This document shows positions 13,553-21,967 of a stretch of 26,688 nt of DNA, piece by piece. This DNA comes from JANXQG01 sp037147235 (GTDB lineage: Bacteria > Planctomycetota > Planctomycetia > Pirellulales > Thermoguttaceae). The position numbers and the translations under genes are program-made. The stretch is from NCBI GenBank assembly GCA_037147235.1, contig JBAWVO010000057.1:1-26688 (forward strand), written 5' to 3'. Position 1 is the first letter of the stretch, and each line of letters opens with the position of its first letter. Below the pieces are notes generated by a model that saw nothing but the letters and a program-made list of their open reading frames with translations, was not told where the DNA came from and did not search any database.

Positions 13553-16117
13553 TCAATTCATGCGGCGTTTGTGGGATCGTCGATTACTGTGCTTCTGAGG
13601 TGATAGCTCGGGTTCCGGTTCCTTTCGCGGCAGTTTGGGATCTGGCTCGCTTGGGCTCACCTGCCCTCGGCTTCGCCTGCCCACGCCCAGCCAGCCAACC
13701 GACGCTAACAAGGCCAGCCCGGATAACCGAAGACCCCAGGTCAGGCTGGCCGGCTCATAGCGGAACTCCAGCGTGGCCTTTCCGGCCGGCACGACGACGC
13801 CGCGGATGGCATGGTTGGTCTGCAAGATGGGCAGCGGTTTGCCATCAAGGTAGGCATGCCAGCCGACATCCCAACGGTCGGCCAGCACCATCAGTCCAGG
13901 GGTTTGCATATCGATCGCTACGTTCACGCGAGTGGGGACTTCGTCGACAATTTTTGCCTGGCCAAGACATTCTCCGGGCAGGGTGATCGGCACCTCGACG
14001 AACGCCAGTTCGTTAGGATCGAATTCGGTGGATGCCAATCGACGCAGCCGTTCTTGATTGTCGTTGATGGTTTCAACATGCCGGGGAACGAACACCCTCG
14101 GTAGGGCGTGCCGGTTGATCATTACCCAGTAATCATCGCTGGCAAGATCGGGTGTGAGGCCCGATTGTGGAGGAGGGGAGCCGCGAAAGATGAGATAGCG
14201 CACACCGAGCATGTCCAGTATCGGGTGAACCCGCAGATCATTGCCAGGCAGAACCCTGGTTATGGGAACCATCCATTGAGTCCGGGCATAGGGAATGGCG
14301 AGCGACTCGGGAACTGCAGCGATCTTCATTAAGTCCAACCAACGCATCGGGTCAACTCCGTCATATCCACGGATGTCGCAAAGGCCATGGGATTGGCTCA
14401 GCGTTGCCGGAAGGCAATTGACTCCAATGACTCGCCCTGGTGTCGACTGCGCGATTTGTTCCAAGACTGGAATTCGCGGGTAGTAGAGGGCCGGATCGCA
14501 CTGTGCGCTGCGGCCGTAGCCAAACCACAGCAAGTCTACAAGCAGCAATCCACCAAACACGGGCATGAACCAGCGGGTCCGACTCGTCCGAAACCAAAGC
14601 ACGAGCCAGCCAGCGAATGCCAAGGCGGACAGGATTGCGGCGACCAGGTAATTCCGGCAGAAATTCGCCTGGACTTGGCGCACCTGGACTATGTCGCTGA
14701 TGCCTGCCACTGCCTTTCCGTGGACTACGGCATTGGCGAGCAGGGTGGCCAGGGGTTCTGGGGGGCTGATTACGCGGAAGAAGCACCAACCGCAAAGGCC
14801 CAGGAGCAGTAGAGCCGGTCCCCAAAACCACGCACGTCGCCGCAGTTCGCCGTTGGCCAGCGTTTCCAATCCGATGGCCGCCAGCGCAATTACGGCAAAA
14901 GATGCCGCAAAAACGAAACGATTGTGCGACATCATCTTCAAGCCAGGCATGCGCAGAAGTTGGACGAACCCAGGAATATTCAACGACCAACTCAAGCCGA
15001 GTACGATCAAGGCTATGGCAAACAGGTTGAAGGAACGATGCCGACGATTGCACCAGGCGAGCGGGGCGAGCAAGAGGGTTGCCAAGAGGCCGGCATACGC
15101 CGCGGCTGAGCTTTCCAATTGGTTTCCTTGTCTTTCTGGAAACATTGGAAAACTGCCGGCCTGGGTCGAGCCGTACATGTCAGGCAGGACGGTTTGCGGG
15201 AGGGCCGCCAGACCGACCGGCGGGCGTTCTTCCTCGCCTTGGCTTCGCTCAACAATCCGAGAGCCGGTTGCGGTGTATTCCAGAAGGGGAATATACTGCG
15301 CGCCAGCCATCGCGATTCCGAGTCCCCAGCCCAAGACGACCCTCACTAGGCACCGAATGGCCTTGGGTTGGAGCCACTTCTTCCCATATTCATTGAAATA
15401 GCACCAGATGGCGTATATGCCGGACACGAGAAGTACCTGACCAGCCACATCAAGTTGGCCGCTGACCAAAGTCAGAAACGTGGCGAGAACCAACGCAGGT
15501 CCTCCCCAAACGGAGTTGCCGCGGACGGTGCGTTCAACCGCGAGGATCAGCCAGGGCATCCAAGCGATGGCCATGGGCAGGCTATATCCCTGCCAGAAGA
15601 TAAAGAACCCCGTGAGAGGAAAACACCATGCCATGATCGCGGCGGGCCAAAAACCGGTCTGCAGGGATTGGCGACAGAATGCATACATTCCAATGCTGGC
15701 GACAAGGGCAATCGCCACCTGTGTCCAGGCGAGAATAATTGGCGAGGCGACGATGCAACTCAAGAGCCAGAACGGCGAATACTTTGGCCAGGTGAATGGC
15801 GCGCCGCCATATTGATAAGGAACCCATAGCGGCCAACGGCCCGCGCGGAGTTCTTGTGCCATGACCTGCCTGCCCGGTTCTCCGTTCAGCACAAGGTCGG
15901 AGAGGACGAAGTTGTGCAGACCAATTGCTGCGGTCCGGGAATCTTGCGGGAGATAGATACCTTTCAATGCAAGATAATCGATGGGAAGCAGAACTTTGTA
16001 GCTCAGAAGCGACGGCCCATAGAGGACGGCCTGCCCCAGAATGATTCCGATCAGCAGCACGCCGAAACGCTTTGCGCTCGAGCCGATCCGCTGGATATGA
16101 GGTGGAATGGAGTTCAC
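13553..16117 (-). CDS. YfhO-family polytopic membrane protein
   Basis: A large membrane protein of 854 residues with about a dozen hydrophobic segments, then an extracytoplasmic region and a final transmembrane helix. The N-terminal block, TAAIGLHNFVLSDLVLNGEP...WPLWVPYQYGGAPF, and the C-terminal VLADRWDVGWHAYLDGKPLP are hallmarks of YfhO-type proteins, whose better-studied Gram-positive members decorate wall or lipid-linked polymers with sugars (GT-C-like). The start GTG 16117 overlaps the preceding gene's stop as GTGA, with GAGG upstream. ATG 16174 is possible but lies inside that gene. As the last gene of the operon, a role in transferring or polymerising the operon's sugar on the outer face of the membrane is likely but inferred. 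The terminal 40 residues are charged and disordered. Confidence 0.9.
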   Translation of the reverse strand: MNSIPPHIQRIGSSAKRFGVLLIGIILGQAVLYGPSLLSYKVLLPIDYLALKGIYLPQDSRTAAIGLHNFVLSDLVLNGEPGRQVMAQELRAGRWPLWVPYQYGGAPFTWPKYSPFWLLSCIVASPIILAWTQVAIALVASIGMYAFCRQSLQTGFWPAAIMAWCFPLTGFFIFWQGYSLPMAIAWMPWLILAVERTVRGNSVWGGPALVLATFLTLVSGQLDVAGQVLLVSGIYAIWCYFNEYGKKWLQPKAIRCLVRVVLGWGLGIAMAGAQYIPLLEYTATGSRIVERSQGEEERPPVGLAALPQTVLPDMYGSTQAGSFPMFPERQGNQLESSAAAYAGLLATLLLAPLAWCNRRHRSFNLFAIALIVLGLSWSLNIPGFVQLLRMPGLKMMSHNRFVFAASFAVIALAAIGLETLANGELRRRAWFWGPALLLLGLCGWCFFRVISPPEPLATLLANAVVHGKAVAGISDIVQVRQVQANFCRNYLVAAILSALAFAGWLVLWFRTSRTRWFMPVFGGLLLVDLLWFGYGRSAQCDPALYYPRIPVLEQIAQSTPGRVIGVNCLPATLSQSHGLCDIRGYDGVDPMRWLDLMKIAAVPESLAIPYARTQWMVPITRVLPGNDLRVHPILDMLGVRYLIFRGSPPPQSGLTPDLASDDYWVMINRHALPRVFVPRHVETINDNQERLRRLASTEFDPNELAFVEVPITLPGECLGQAKIVDEVPTRVNVAIDMQTPGLMVLADRWDVGWHAYLDGKPLPILQTNHAIRGVVVPAGKATLEFRYEPASLTWGLRLSGLALLASVGWLGVGRRSRGQVSPSEPDPKLPRKEPEPELSPQKHSNRRSHKRRMN

Positions 16118-16929
16118 GCCGAGTTTCCTCGCTGGGCCGAGTTTGCGTGCGCGGTCACCGTGTAGCCGAGACAATCATCGCCGCCGTCGCAGCCGAGCGA
16201 CACGTTAGCAACGATGGCCAAAAAGACGAACAGTGGAGCAAGAAGCAGCCCTACGAACCGTCGCGCAATCCGCACCACAAAGTTCTTTGAGGATGGAAAG
16301 ACGAATGGCAGCATCAAGGCCATGACCTTATAGCAGGCGACGGTCACCGCGTTGCCCCGCGCGCGTACGACGATGTCGCCGAAGTCTGCCCGCTCGAGCA
16401 ACCGCTTCAGGCACGATGGGGTGAAACGCCAGTAGTCGTGCGGAATGAAGTGCCAGCGAGCTGAAAACGGCACCGTCATGATCAGCCGTCCATTCGGCCG
16501 CAGGCATCGCCGCGCTTCGGCCACGAATCCGCTGACGTCGAAAACGTGTTCCAGGGTTTCGGTCAGAAGAACGATGTCCGCGGTTGCATGGTCGGGAGGC
16601 CAGACGTCGCCGGAATAATAGACCGTATTCGGCATTCCATAGCCGAAGTGCGCCTTCGCGTCGATGGTGTCGATGCCACAGTAGTCAACGTCCTTGGGAA
16701 GCAAACACCGGTAGGGCTGCCCTCCGCACCCGACGTCGACCACTTTCCCCGAGGCTTGCGCGAGTTCGTGCTGGAGATCGTTCCAAATCGAGCCGGCTTG
16801 GAGATCGAACCAACGCCGCACGGCTGCCAAGAATCGCGACTTGGTACCTTGGGGTGCCGACATCAGCGGCGGCCGCCAGGTTTCCTCCCGCCGTTCAACC
16901 AAGTTCTCGCGCATGCGGCTACTAAACAT
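16114..16929 (-). CDS. Class I SAM-dependent methyltransferase
   Basis: A 271-residue protein with motif I VVDVGCGGQPYR, a following DYCGIDTID acidic strand and motif LLTETLEHVFD, then RPNGRLIMTVPFSARWHFIP and a PHDYWRFTP segment common in sugar- and polyketide-type Methyltransf_11 proteins. The C-terminal third contains a hydrophobic stretch (FVGLLLAPLFVFLAIVANVSL) that may anchor it to the membrane, which is unusual for this fold. An internal ATG at 16863 (MSAPQGTK) is a possible alternative start. Its stop overlaps the start of the YfhO-type gene by 4 bases, so the two are translationally coupled. The substrate is probably a sugar hydroxyl on a glycan intermediate; this is inference from context. 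Confidence 0.87.
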   Translation of the reverse strand: MFSSRMRENLVERREETWRPPLMSAPQGTKSRFLAAVRRWFDLQAGSIWNDLQHELAQASGKVVDVGCGGQPYRCLLPKDVDYCGIDTIDAKAHFGYGMPNTVYYSGDVWPPDHATADIVLLTETLEHVFDVSGFVAEARRCLRPNGRLIMTVPFSARWHFIPHDYWRFTPSCLKRLLERADFGDIVVRARGNAVTVACYKVMALMLPFVFPSSKNFVVRIARRFVGLLLAPLFVFLAIVANVSLGCDGGDDCLGYTVTAHANSAQRGNSA

Positions 16930-17007
16930 TTCGCTCCCTTATCAACCATTCCGAGGCCACCGAAAAATCAAACCTTCGTTGTGCTTGGCATCGATCGAAT
17001 AGCAATG

Positions 17008-17913
17008 TCACTTGAATCCATACACTGCCAGGTTTCCCGCCGGTACGGACACCGGCAGACGGCCGATCCCTATCGCATTGGCTGCTGCAATCGCCGCTCT
17101 CTTCAGGCCGTCGGGCATTGGAAAGAGCCGCATCCAATAACTGATCGGGTAGCGGTTGCAAACCATGTAGGATCGGACATCGTGAAAACCGGCCGATTGG
17201 AAGAGTCGCTGTGCGCTGGGGTGCGAGAACAACTGCAAATGCTCGATATCGTAGATCGGCGACCGCCGGCCCAGTAACCTTGCAGAAACGGAGAGTCGGT
17301 TATGTACGATACAGAGCATTGCCCCACCTTCTTTCAGCAGCGCAAATGCATCACGGCAGAGTTGCAAGGGGTCGGGCACATGTTCCAGCGTCTGAAAACA
17401 CGTGATTAGGCTGAACCGCTCTCCACGGAAATCCTCGGCCCGAAATGGCGCATGCCGCAATAGCGGGCGGATCGATTTCTCGGCCGCCGAAATCGGGGCC
17501 GCGGAAGGTTCCGCTCCCACGACCCCGGTGAACCCGCAACCCAGCAGTTCTTTGAGAAATGCACCGTCGCCGGCCCCGATGTCCAGTGCTCCCGTGCGAT
17601 CTCGCAAACGAGCCAAAATGGGCTGCACGAGCCTTGCGTAGGTCCTTGCGGCATAGCGGGCTTCCCGCCCACTGTCGTAGGAGGCCTCTCGATACTCGTC
17701 TTCCAATCGATCGGATTCCGGCACGGGACTGGCGTAGAGTAGATCGCAGTCTTCGCAGAGCACGAGCCGGTAATGCATATACTCGGGTATCTTGCGCGAC
17801 GCGAACGCGAACGCGCCCAAACGCTTCGGGTCATACGACTCCTTGGCGAACTCGCGAGAATGCGAGCTGGACGCGCAGAGCGGGCACGTTCGAGACACTG
17901 TTGCCGTCGTCAT
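17008..17913 (-). CDS. Zinc-binding class I SAM-dependent methyltransferase
   Basis: From ATG 17913, which has AGAAAGG seven bases upstream, the protein has 301 residues. The N-terminus has CPLC near residue 9, then CEDCDLLYASPVP near residue 42, a zinc-binding module seen in the sugar C-/O-methyltransferase group related to Methyltransf_23. The Rossmann core shows ALDIGAGDGAFLKEL (motif I), VVGAEPS, LITCFQTLEHVPDP (motif with the Glu-His pair) and GGAMLCIVHN. The C-terminal part resembles other polysaccharide-cluster methyltransferases. Spacings of 71 bases to the fusion gene and 78 to the next gene fit one operon. The target is not identifiable from sequence. Confidence 0.9.
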   Translation of the reverse strand: MTTATVSRTCPLCASSSHSREFAKESYDPKRLGAFAFASRKIPEYMHYRLVLCEDCDLLYASPVPESDRLEDEYREASYDSGREARYAARTYARLVQPILARLRDRTGALDIGAGDGAFLKELLGCGFTGVVGAEPSAAPISAAEKSIRPLLRHAPFRAEDFRGERFSLITCFQTLEHVPDPLQLCRDAFALLKEGGAMLCIVHNRLSVSARLLGRRSPIYDIEHLQLFSHPSAQRLFQSAGFHDVRSYMVCNRYPISYWMRLFPMPDGLKRAAIAAANAIGIGRLPVSVPAGNLAVYGFK

Positions 17914-17984
17914 GATCGAACCTTTCTGATACGTCCCTACAACCATGGATCGAGTGCCCGGTTCATTCTTGGGCAGTCATTGGA

Positions 17985-19943
17985 TTATACTTCGCTGGCG
18001 GTTCTTCGTACTTCGCCGTCCTTGATGATGCCGCGTCGAATGAACAGCGGCCGCTGTTTCACCTCCTCGAACACCTTCGCGATGTATTCGGCCAGTATCC
18101 CAACACCGAGCAAATTGATCGAACCGAAAAACATGATGGTCAACAACATTGTCGTCACGCCGGGTGGCACCCAGGAAGGGGCGATCATACGGAGCAGCAT
18201 CTGTGCGCCCATCAGAAGGACGGTCAATACAAATAGCGTGGCTCCGACAAAGCTTAGCAGCGTCAGCAGCGTATTGCTGAACGAAAGAATACCCTTCTTC
18301 GCCCAGGCAATGTTTTTGCTCAAGCTGTTCGTGGTTTGCCCAAACATCCGCTCCGGTCGGACGTAATCGACGCCGGTCTGCTTGAAGCCGACGAACGCTC
18401 GCACACCACGAAGGAACAGGTCTCTTTCGGGAAATCGCAACATGCTATCCACCACCCGCTTGTCGATGAGCGAAAAATCACCCGCATCGTGGGGAATACT
18501 CAAATAGGAGAAGTAGTCGAATAAACGGTAGAATGCCTTGTACGAGAACTGCATCCAAAACGGTGCTACGCGTTTCACACGGCGGCCATAAACCACGTCG
18601 TAGCCTTCCCGCCACTTGGCCACGAAGTCTTCGATCAGCTCCGGCGGATCCTGGAGATCGCCGTCCATCAACACGCACGCGTTCATCGAGGAAAGCTCCA
18701 TCCCGCTACGAAACGCCGCCTGGGAGCCGAAATTGCGGGAATGCGAAATCCCCAACACGCGGCGGTCGTTACGAGAGAGGTTGCGAATGGTCTCCTCGCT
18801 GTCGTCCGGACTGTTGTCGTTCACGAAGATAATTTCGTGCTCGATGGCGAGCTTCTCGAAAACCTTCTTCAGCCGCTGGTACATGATGGGAATTGCCTGC
18901 CCATCCTTGTAACAGGCGATGACAACGCTGACGCTGTGCTTGGTGTCCAGCCCGAACTGCTTGGACGCGCGGAAGTAGTGATCCTTGTTTTCGAGCTTCT
19001 GATACCACGCGACCGTCGCCTTCAGGCCGTCGGCGAAACTTGTCCGCGGACGCCAATCGAGCTCACGGACGGTCTTATCGATGTTGGCATACCAATCGCT
19101 GACGTCCCACTTTCGGTTCGGCATGTTGAATACGGGCGGGTCCGTGACCTCGAAAAGTGCCCGGGCGATGCTTGCCACGTCTCCAATGGTGGTCTTGCAG
19201 CCGGTCCCGATGTTGAACGATTCACCGTACGATTCTTCACGAAGGTGGAGCGCGGCGTTCACGAATGCCTCGCAGATATCGTCGATATACACAAAATCCC
19301 TGGAGATGTCCGGGTGAACAAATTCCGGGAGCCGCCCCTCGACCCCGGCGCGGACCACGGCGGGAATCAAACGAGAAGAATCCTCCATGGGTCCGTAAAC
19401 GGAATACAGCCGGAGATTGACACAAGGCAAACATTTCGTCCGACCATAGAAGCGGAACAGATTCGCGCAAGCGACCTTGGAGACCGCGTAGTCGCTGTTA
19501 GGCTCCGGGAGAACCGTCTCCACTGGACCTGAGGCTCGGTTGCCATATTCCGAAGAACTGCCGGCATGGACGTAGGCCGCGATTTGCCGCGGTGCCAAAC
19601 GGGCCAGCAAGCGCGCGGTCATGTTGAAGTTGGTTTTGTAAATCAGATCGCTGTCGGACTCGAATGAGTAGGCACCGTAGGCGACGCAGTTGAAAACGGT
19701 GCGTGGACTGACGCCGTCTAGCAAAGCGTCGAGGTTGGCGTCTACCAAGAGATCGAGTCCGCGGACATTCGCCGCCGATACGCCTTCCAGTCGCCATGCC
19801 GGCAGATTGGAAGCAGTCCCCACGACATCGTTTCTTTGCCCCAGCAGGAGCCTCAGCAAATTGGCACCGACGAAGCCGCTGGCACCAAGCACCAAGATCG
19901 GCCCCTGCAACTGCGCGATTTTCTTTGTCCATTCGGCCGTCAT
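17985..19943 (-). CDS. Fusion: NAD-dependent sugar epimerase/dehydratase + GT2 glycosyltransferase
   Basis: A 652-residue two-domain protein. The frame opens further at 20420, but that part is antisense-like shadow of the transketolase gene; ATG 19943 overlaps the previous stop as ATGA. Domain 1 (about 1-320) is an extended SDR: PILVLGASGFVGANLL, VFNCVAYGAY, HAGSSSEYGN, YAVSKVACANLFRFYG (Tyr and Lys of YxxxK) and RDFVYIDDICEAF. Domain 2 (about 335-652) is a polyprenyl-phosphate-sugar synthase-like GT2: SVVIACYKDG, EIIFVNDNSPDDS, VLMDGDLQDPPELI (metal-binding DxD), YGRRVKR and DAGDFSLIDK, then two transmembrane helices. It would make a nucleotide sugar and transfer it onto undecaprenyl phosphate. 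Such a fusion is unusual; the sequence shows no break between the domains. Confidence 0.92.
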   Translation of the reverse strand: MTAEWTKKIAQLQGPILVLGASGFVGANLLRLLLGQRNDVVGTASNLPAWRLEGVSAANVRGLDLLVDANLDALLDGVSPRTVFNCVAYGAYSFESDSDLIYKTNFNMTARLLARLAPRQIAAYVHAGSSSEYGNRASGPVETVLPEPNSDYAVSKVACANLFRFYGRTKCLPCVNLRLYSVYGPMEDSSRLIPAVVRAGVEGRLPEFVHPDISRDFVYIDDICEAFVNAALHLREESYGESFNIGTGCKTTIGDVASIARALFEVTDPPVFNMPNRKWDVSDWYANIDKTVRELDWRPRTSFADGLKATVAWYQKLENKDHYFRASKQFGLDTKHSVSVVIACYKDGQAIPIMYQRLKKVFEKLAIEHEIIFVNDNSPDDSEETIRNLSRNDRRVLGISHSRNFGSQAAFRSGMELSSMNACVLMDGDLQDPPELIEDFVAKWREGYDVVYGRRVKRVAPFWMQFSYKAFYRLFDYFSYLSIPHDAGDFSLIDKRVVDSMLRFPERDLFLRGVRAFVGFKQTGVDYVRPERMFGQTTNSLSKNIAWAKKGILSFSNTLLTLLSFVGATLFVLTVLLMGAQMLLRMIAPSWVPPGVTTMLLTIMFFGSINLLGVGILAEYIAKVFEEVKQRPLFIRRGIIKDGEVRRTASEV

Positions 19944-20845
19944 GAAGTCAACTCCGCAACGATGCTCTCGCTGTCCAATCCACACTCCTGGCGATGAAAC
20001 TTTTGCGAGCCGTAGTATCCGCTGCAATACCGTAGGGCACAGCGATGCGTGAACCGCGCCGGCATGGCCCCCAGCAACCCGAGCGCGTGCGCCAGCATCT
20101 GGCCCGCTCCGCCGTGAGCCACGTGCTCTTCGACCACCATGAGTGTTCCCGACTGCTGAACTTGACGCAAGAAGTCTTGGGGGATCTCCCCGGCACGGAT
20201 CGGAAGTTCCGTAAGAACCCAGAGGTTGGGGCGTTGGGATTCCGGCAGAAAGCTGACAGCTCCCCAGATGCTGCCGACGAGAGGGCCTACCGACAGGATC
20301 GTTGGCCCATTGCCCGCCAGCAGTTGCCGCCATGGGGCATAGCCGGGCACTTGGAAACCATTGGGTGCTTCGCAGCGGCCCAGGCGGAGGTAGGCCGGAT
20401 GATTGAACCGCATGAGGCAATCAACGATCGGAGGCACATCGGCGGCAAAGGCTGGCACGAACGCATGCATGTGATCCAGACAAAGCAGTGCGCCGTAATC
20501 CTCCAGCGCGTGGTGCGTTCCTCCCATCACGCCATAAGCGTAGCCGCCACCATTGCCGACCAGTTTCACCGGCATGTCATGCATGCAGACATCGTTGCGA
20601 ATTTGCTCGTAGGGGCGGGCATAAAGAAAGGGGGCAATGCTATAGGCCCAAGGTCTGAAGCCGGTCCATCCCAAACCTGCTGCAACCGAAATCATATTCT
20701 GTTCTGCAATACCCGCGTTGATAAACCTGGGGCCGGCCACCGCTTGAAGCGGCTCGAGGGCCATGAATCCCAGATCCCCCGTCAGAAACACGAATTCGGG
20801 ATCGGCCGCATGCGAAACGAGCGATTGGCAAAGAACAATTCTCAT
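19940..20845 (-). CDS. Transketolase C-terminal subunit
   Basis: A 301-residue protein covering the pyrimidine-binding and C-terminal domains of transketolase. FVFLTGDLGF opens it; the catalytic Glu is in INAGIAEQNMISVAAGL, followed by the YEQIRNDVC helix, and YGVMGGTHHALEDYGAL is the usual histidine-bearing loop. GTLMVVEEHVAHGG and a nucleotide-binding-like end follow. The start ATG 20845 overlaps the upstream gene's stop as ATGA, the classical arrangement for split transketolases. The stop overlaps the fusion gene by 4 bases. Together with the N-terminal subunit it forms the thiamine-diphosphate active site. In sugar-biosynthesis clusters such split enzymes may build ketoses or branched sugars rather than serve central metabolism. 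Confidence 0.93.
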   Translation of the reverse strand: MRIVLCQSLVSHAADPEFVFLTGDLGFMALEPLQAVAGPRFINAGIAEQNMISVAAGLGWTGFRPWAYSIAPFLYARPYEQIRNDVCMHDMPVKLVGNGGGYAYGVMGGTHHALEDYGALLCLDHMHAFVPAFAADVPPIVDCLMRFNHPAYLRLGRCEAPNGFQVPGYAPWRQLLAGNGPTILSVGPLVGSIWGAVSFLPESQRPNLWVLTELPIRAGEIPQDFLRQVQQSGTLMVVEEHVAHGGAGQMLAHALGLLGAMPARFTHRCALRYCSGYYGSQKFHRQECGLDSESIVAELTS

Positions 20846-21711
20846 GGGTGCTCTGTCTTGTTGACAAGGCTCTTGTTCGCATCCAACACCTGTAGCGACT
20901 CCAAGTCTTGAAGGGCCCGCCGGTATAACTCTTCGTTCAGAGGCAAGTAATGCCACTCCATCCGGTTCTGCATGAATGATATGCCGTGCCCCTTGCGGGT
21001 GTGCGCGAGGATGATTTGCGGGGAAGGCGACGGGGTGCCGATGGCATCCAAAATTGTGTCCAAATCGTGCCCGTCAATCTCCCGAGCCGCCAAGCCAAAT
21101 TCGCGGAACTTGGAGACGGTCAGTTCCAAACCAGACACTTCCTTGGTGCTCCCAAAACCCTGAAGTCCATTCACATCAATCACAATCGTGAGCGGCGCCA
21201 GTTGGCGTTGCTTGATAAAAATGAGTGACTCCCAGGTGGAACCTTCCTGCAACTCGCCATCGGAAAGGAGGCAGAAAACTCTGCCCGGCTGATTTCGCAG
21301 CAACTTCCCTAATGCGATTCCCACGGCAAGTGGCAACCCATGCCCCAAACTGCCCGTGGCAAACGGTATTTCTTCAATCCAGCCAGGTGCCGGATGTGCG
21401 CTCATTCTGGTCCGTTCGCCATGGAACTGGAGCAAATCGTCTTCGGTCAACACGCCAAGCGACCAAAGGGTCACATACAAGGCTCCGGCTGCGTGCCCCT
21501 TGGAAAGGACAAACACGTCATCCTTTTGCTTAACGCAATGGTGCAGAACCATCAATATGTCTAGTGCTGAGAGATTCCCCCCAATGTGACCTACTCCACT
21601 CTCAAAGTGCATCCTTAGCAACCGTCTGCGGGCTGTTGCCAATAACGTCGAGAGTTTTTTCGTATCGGTCGTGAGACTTGTGGGATGAGACATAAAGCTA
21701 TGCGAACACAT
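20842..21711 (-). CDS. Transketolase N-terminal subunit
   Basis: A 289-residue thiamine-diphosphate-binding half. SGVGHIGGNLSALDIL and SKGHAAGALYVTLWSLG are standard, and the cofactor/Mg site is DGELQEGSTWE followed by VIDVNGLQ. ATG 21711 is listed; ATG 21693 (MSHPTSLTT) is equally possible, and neither has a clear ribosome-binding site. It is the first gene of the six-gene operon. The 256 bases up to the divergent gene at 21968 must carry both promoters, but I see no convincing -35/-10 pair there. Confidence 0.93.
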   Translation of the reverse strand: MCSHSFMSHPTSLTTDTKKLSTLLATARRRLLRMHFESGVGHIGGNLSALDILMVLHHCVKQKDDVFVLSKGHAAGALYVTLWSLGVLTEDDLLQFHGERTRMSAHPAPGWIEEIPFATGSLGHGLPLAVGIALGKLLRNQPGRVFCLLSDGELQEGSTWESLIFIKQRQLAPLTIVIDVNGLQGFGSTKEVSGLELTVSKFREFGLAAREIDGHDLDTILDAIGTPSPSPQIILAHTRKGHGISFMQNRMEWHYLPLNEELYRRALQDLESLQVLDANKSLVNKTEHP

Positions 21712-21967
21712 GAGGACGGTCGCCCGTGCGACCGCCGTTTCTTAACTTCAGTATACACTGCCAAACTCCCGCGTGCAAAAAACAAATCCTAATTCAATCG
21801 CCAACGGTTTGTCGGACCGCCCGAAGCAATCGGGATAACCAATAAACTCGCTTTGTCAGGCATTGGATTCGCTGGATTTCGGAGTGCGGTTCCTGCATTA
21901 TGGGGGAGGATGCTTGCCCTATAGAATCTGTCAGAGTACACTGGATGGCTGGCTAGGAGTGAACCCG

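Noticed and set aside
14361..15829. Several long plus- and minus-strand frames within the YfhO gene
   Set aside because: They are GC-rich shadow frames with no recognisable motifs and overlap a well-supported membrane protein.
19944..20420. N-terminal extension of the fusion protein giving 811 residues
   Set aside because: It lies entirely over the transketolase C-subunit gene in another frame, reads as low-complexity Arg/Gly/Pro, and the ATGA overlap at 19943 marks the true start.
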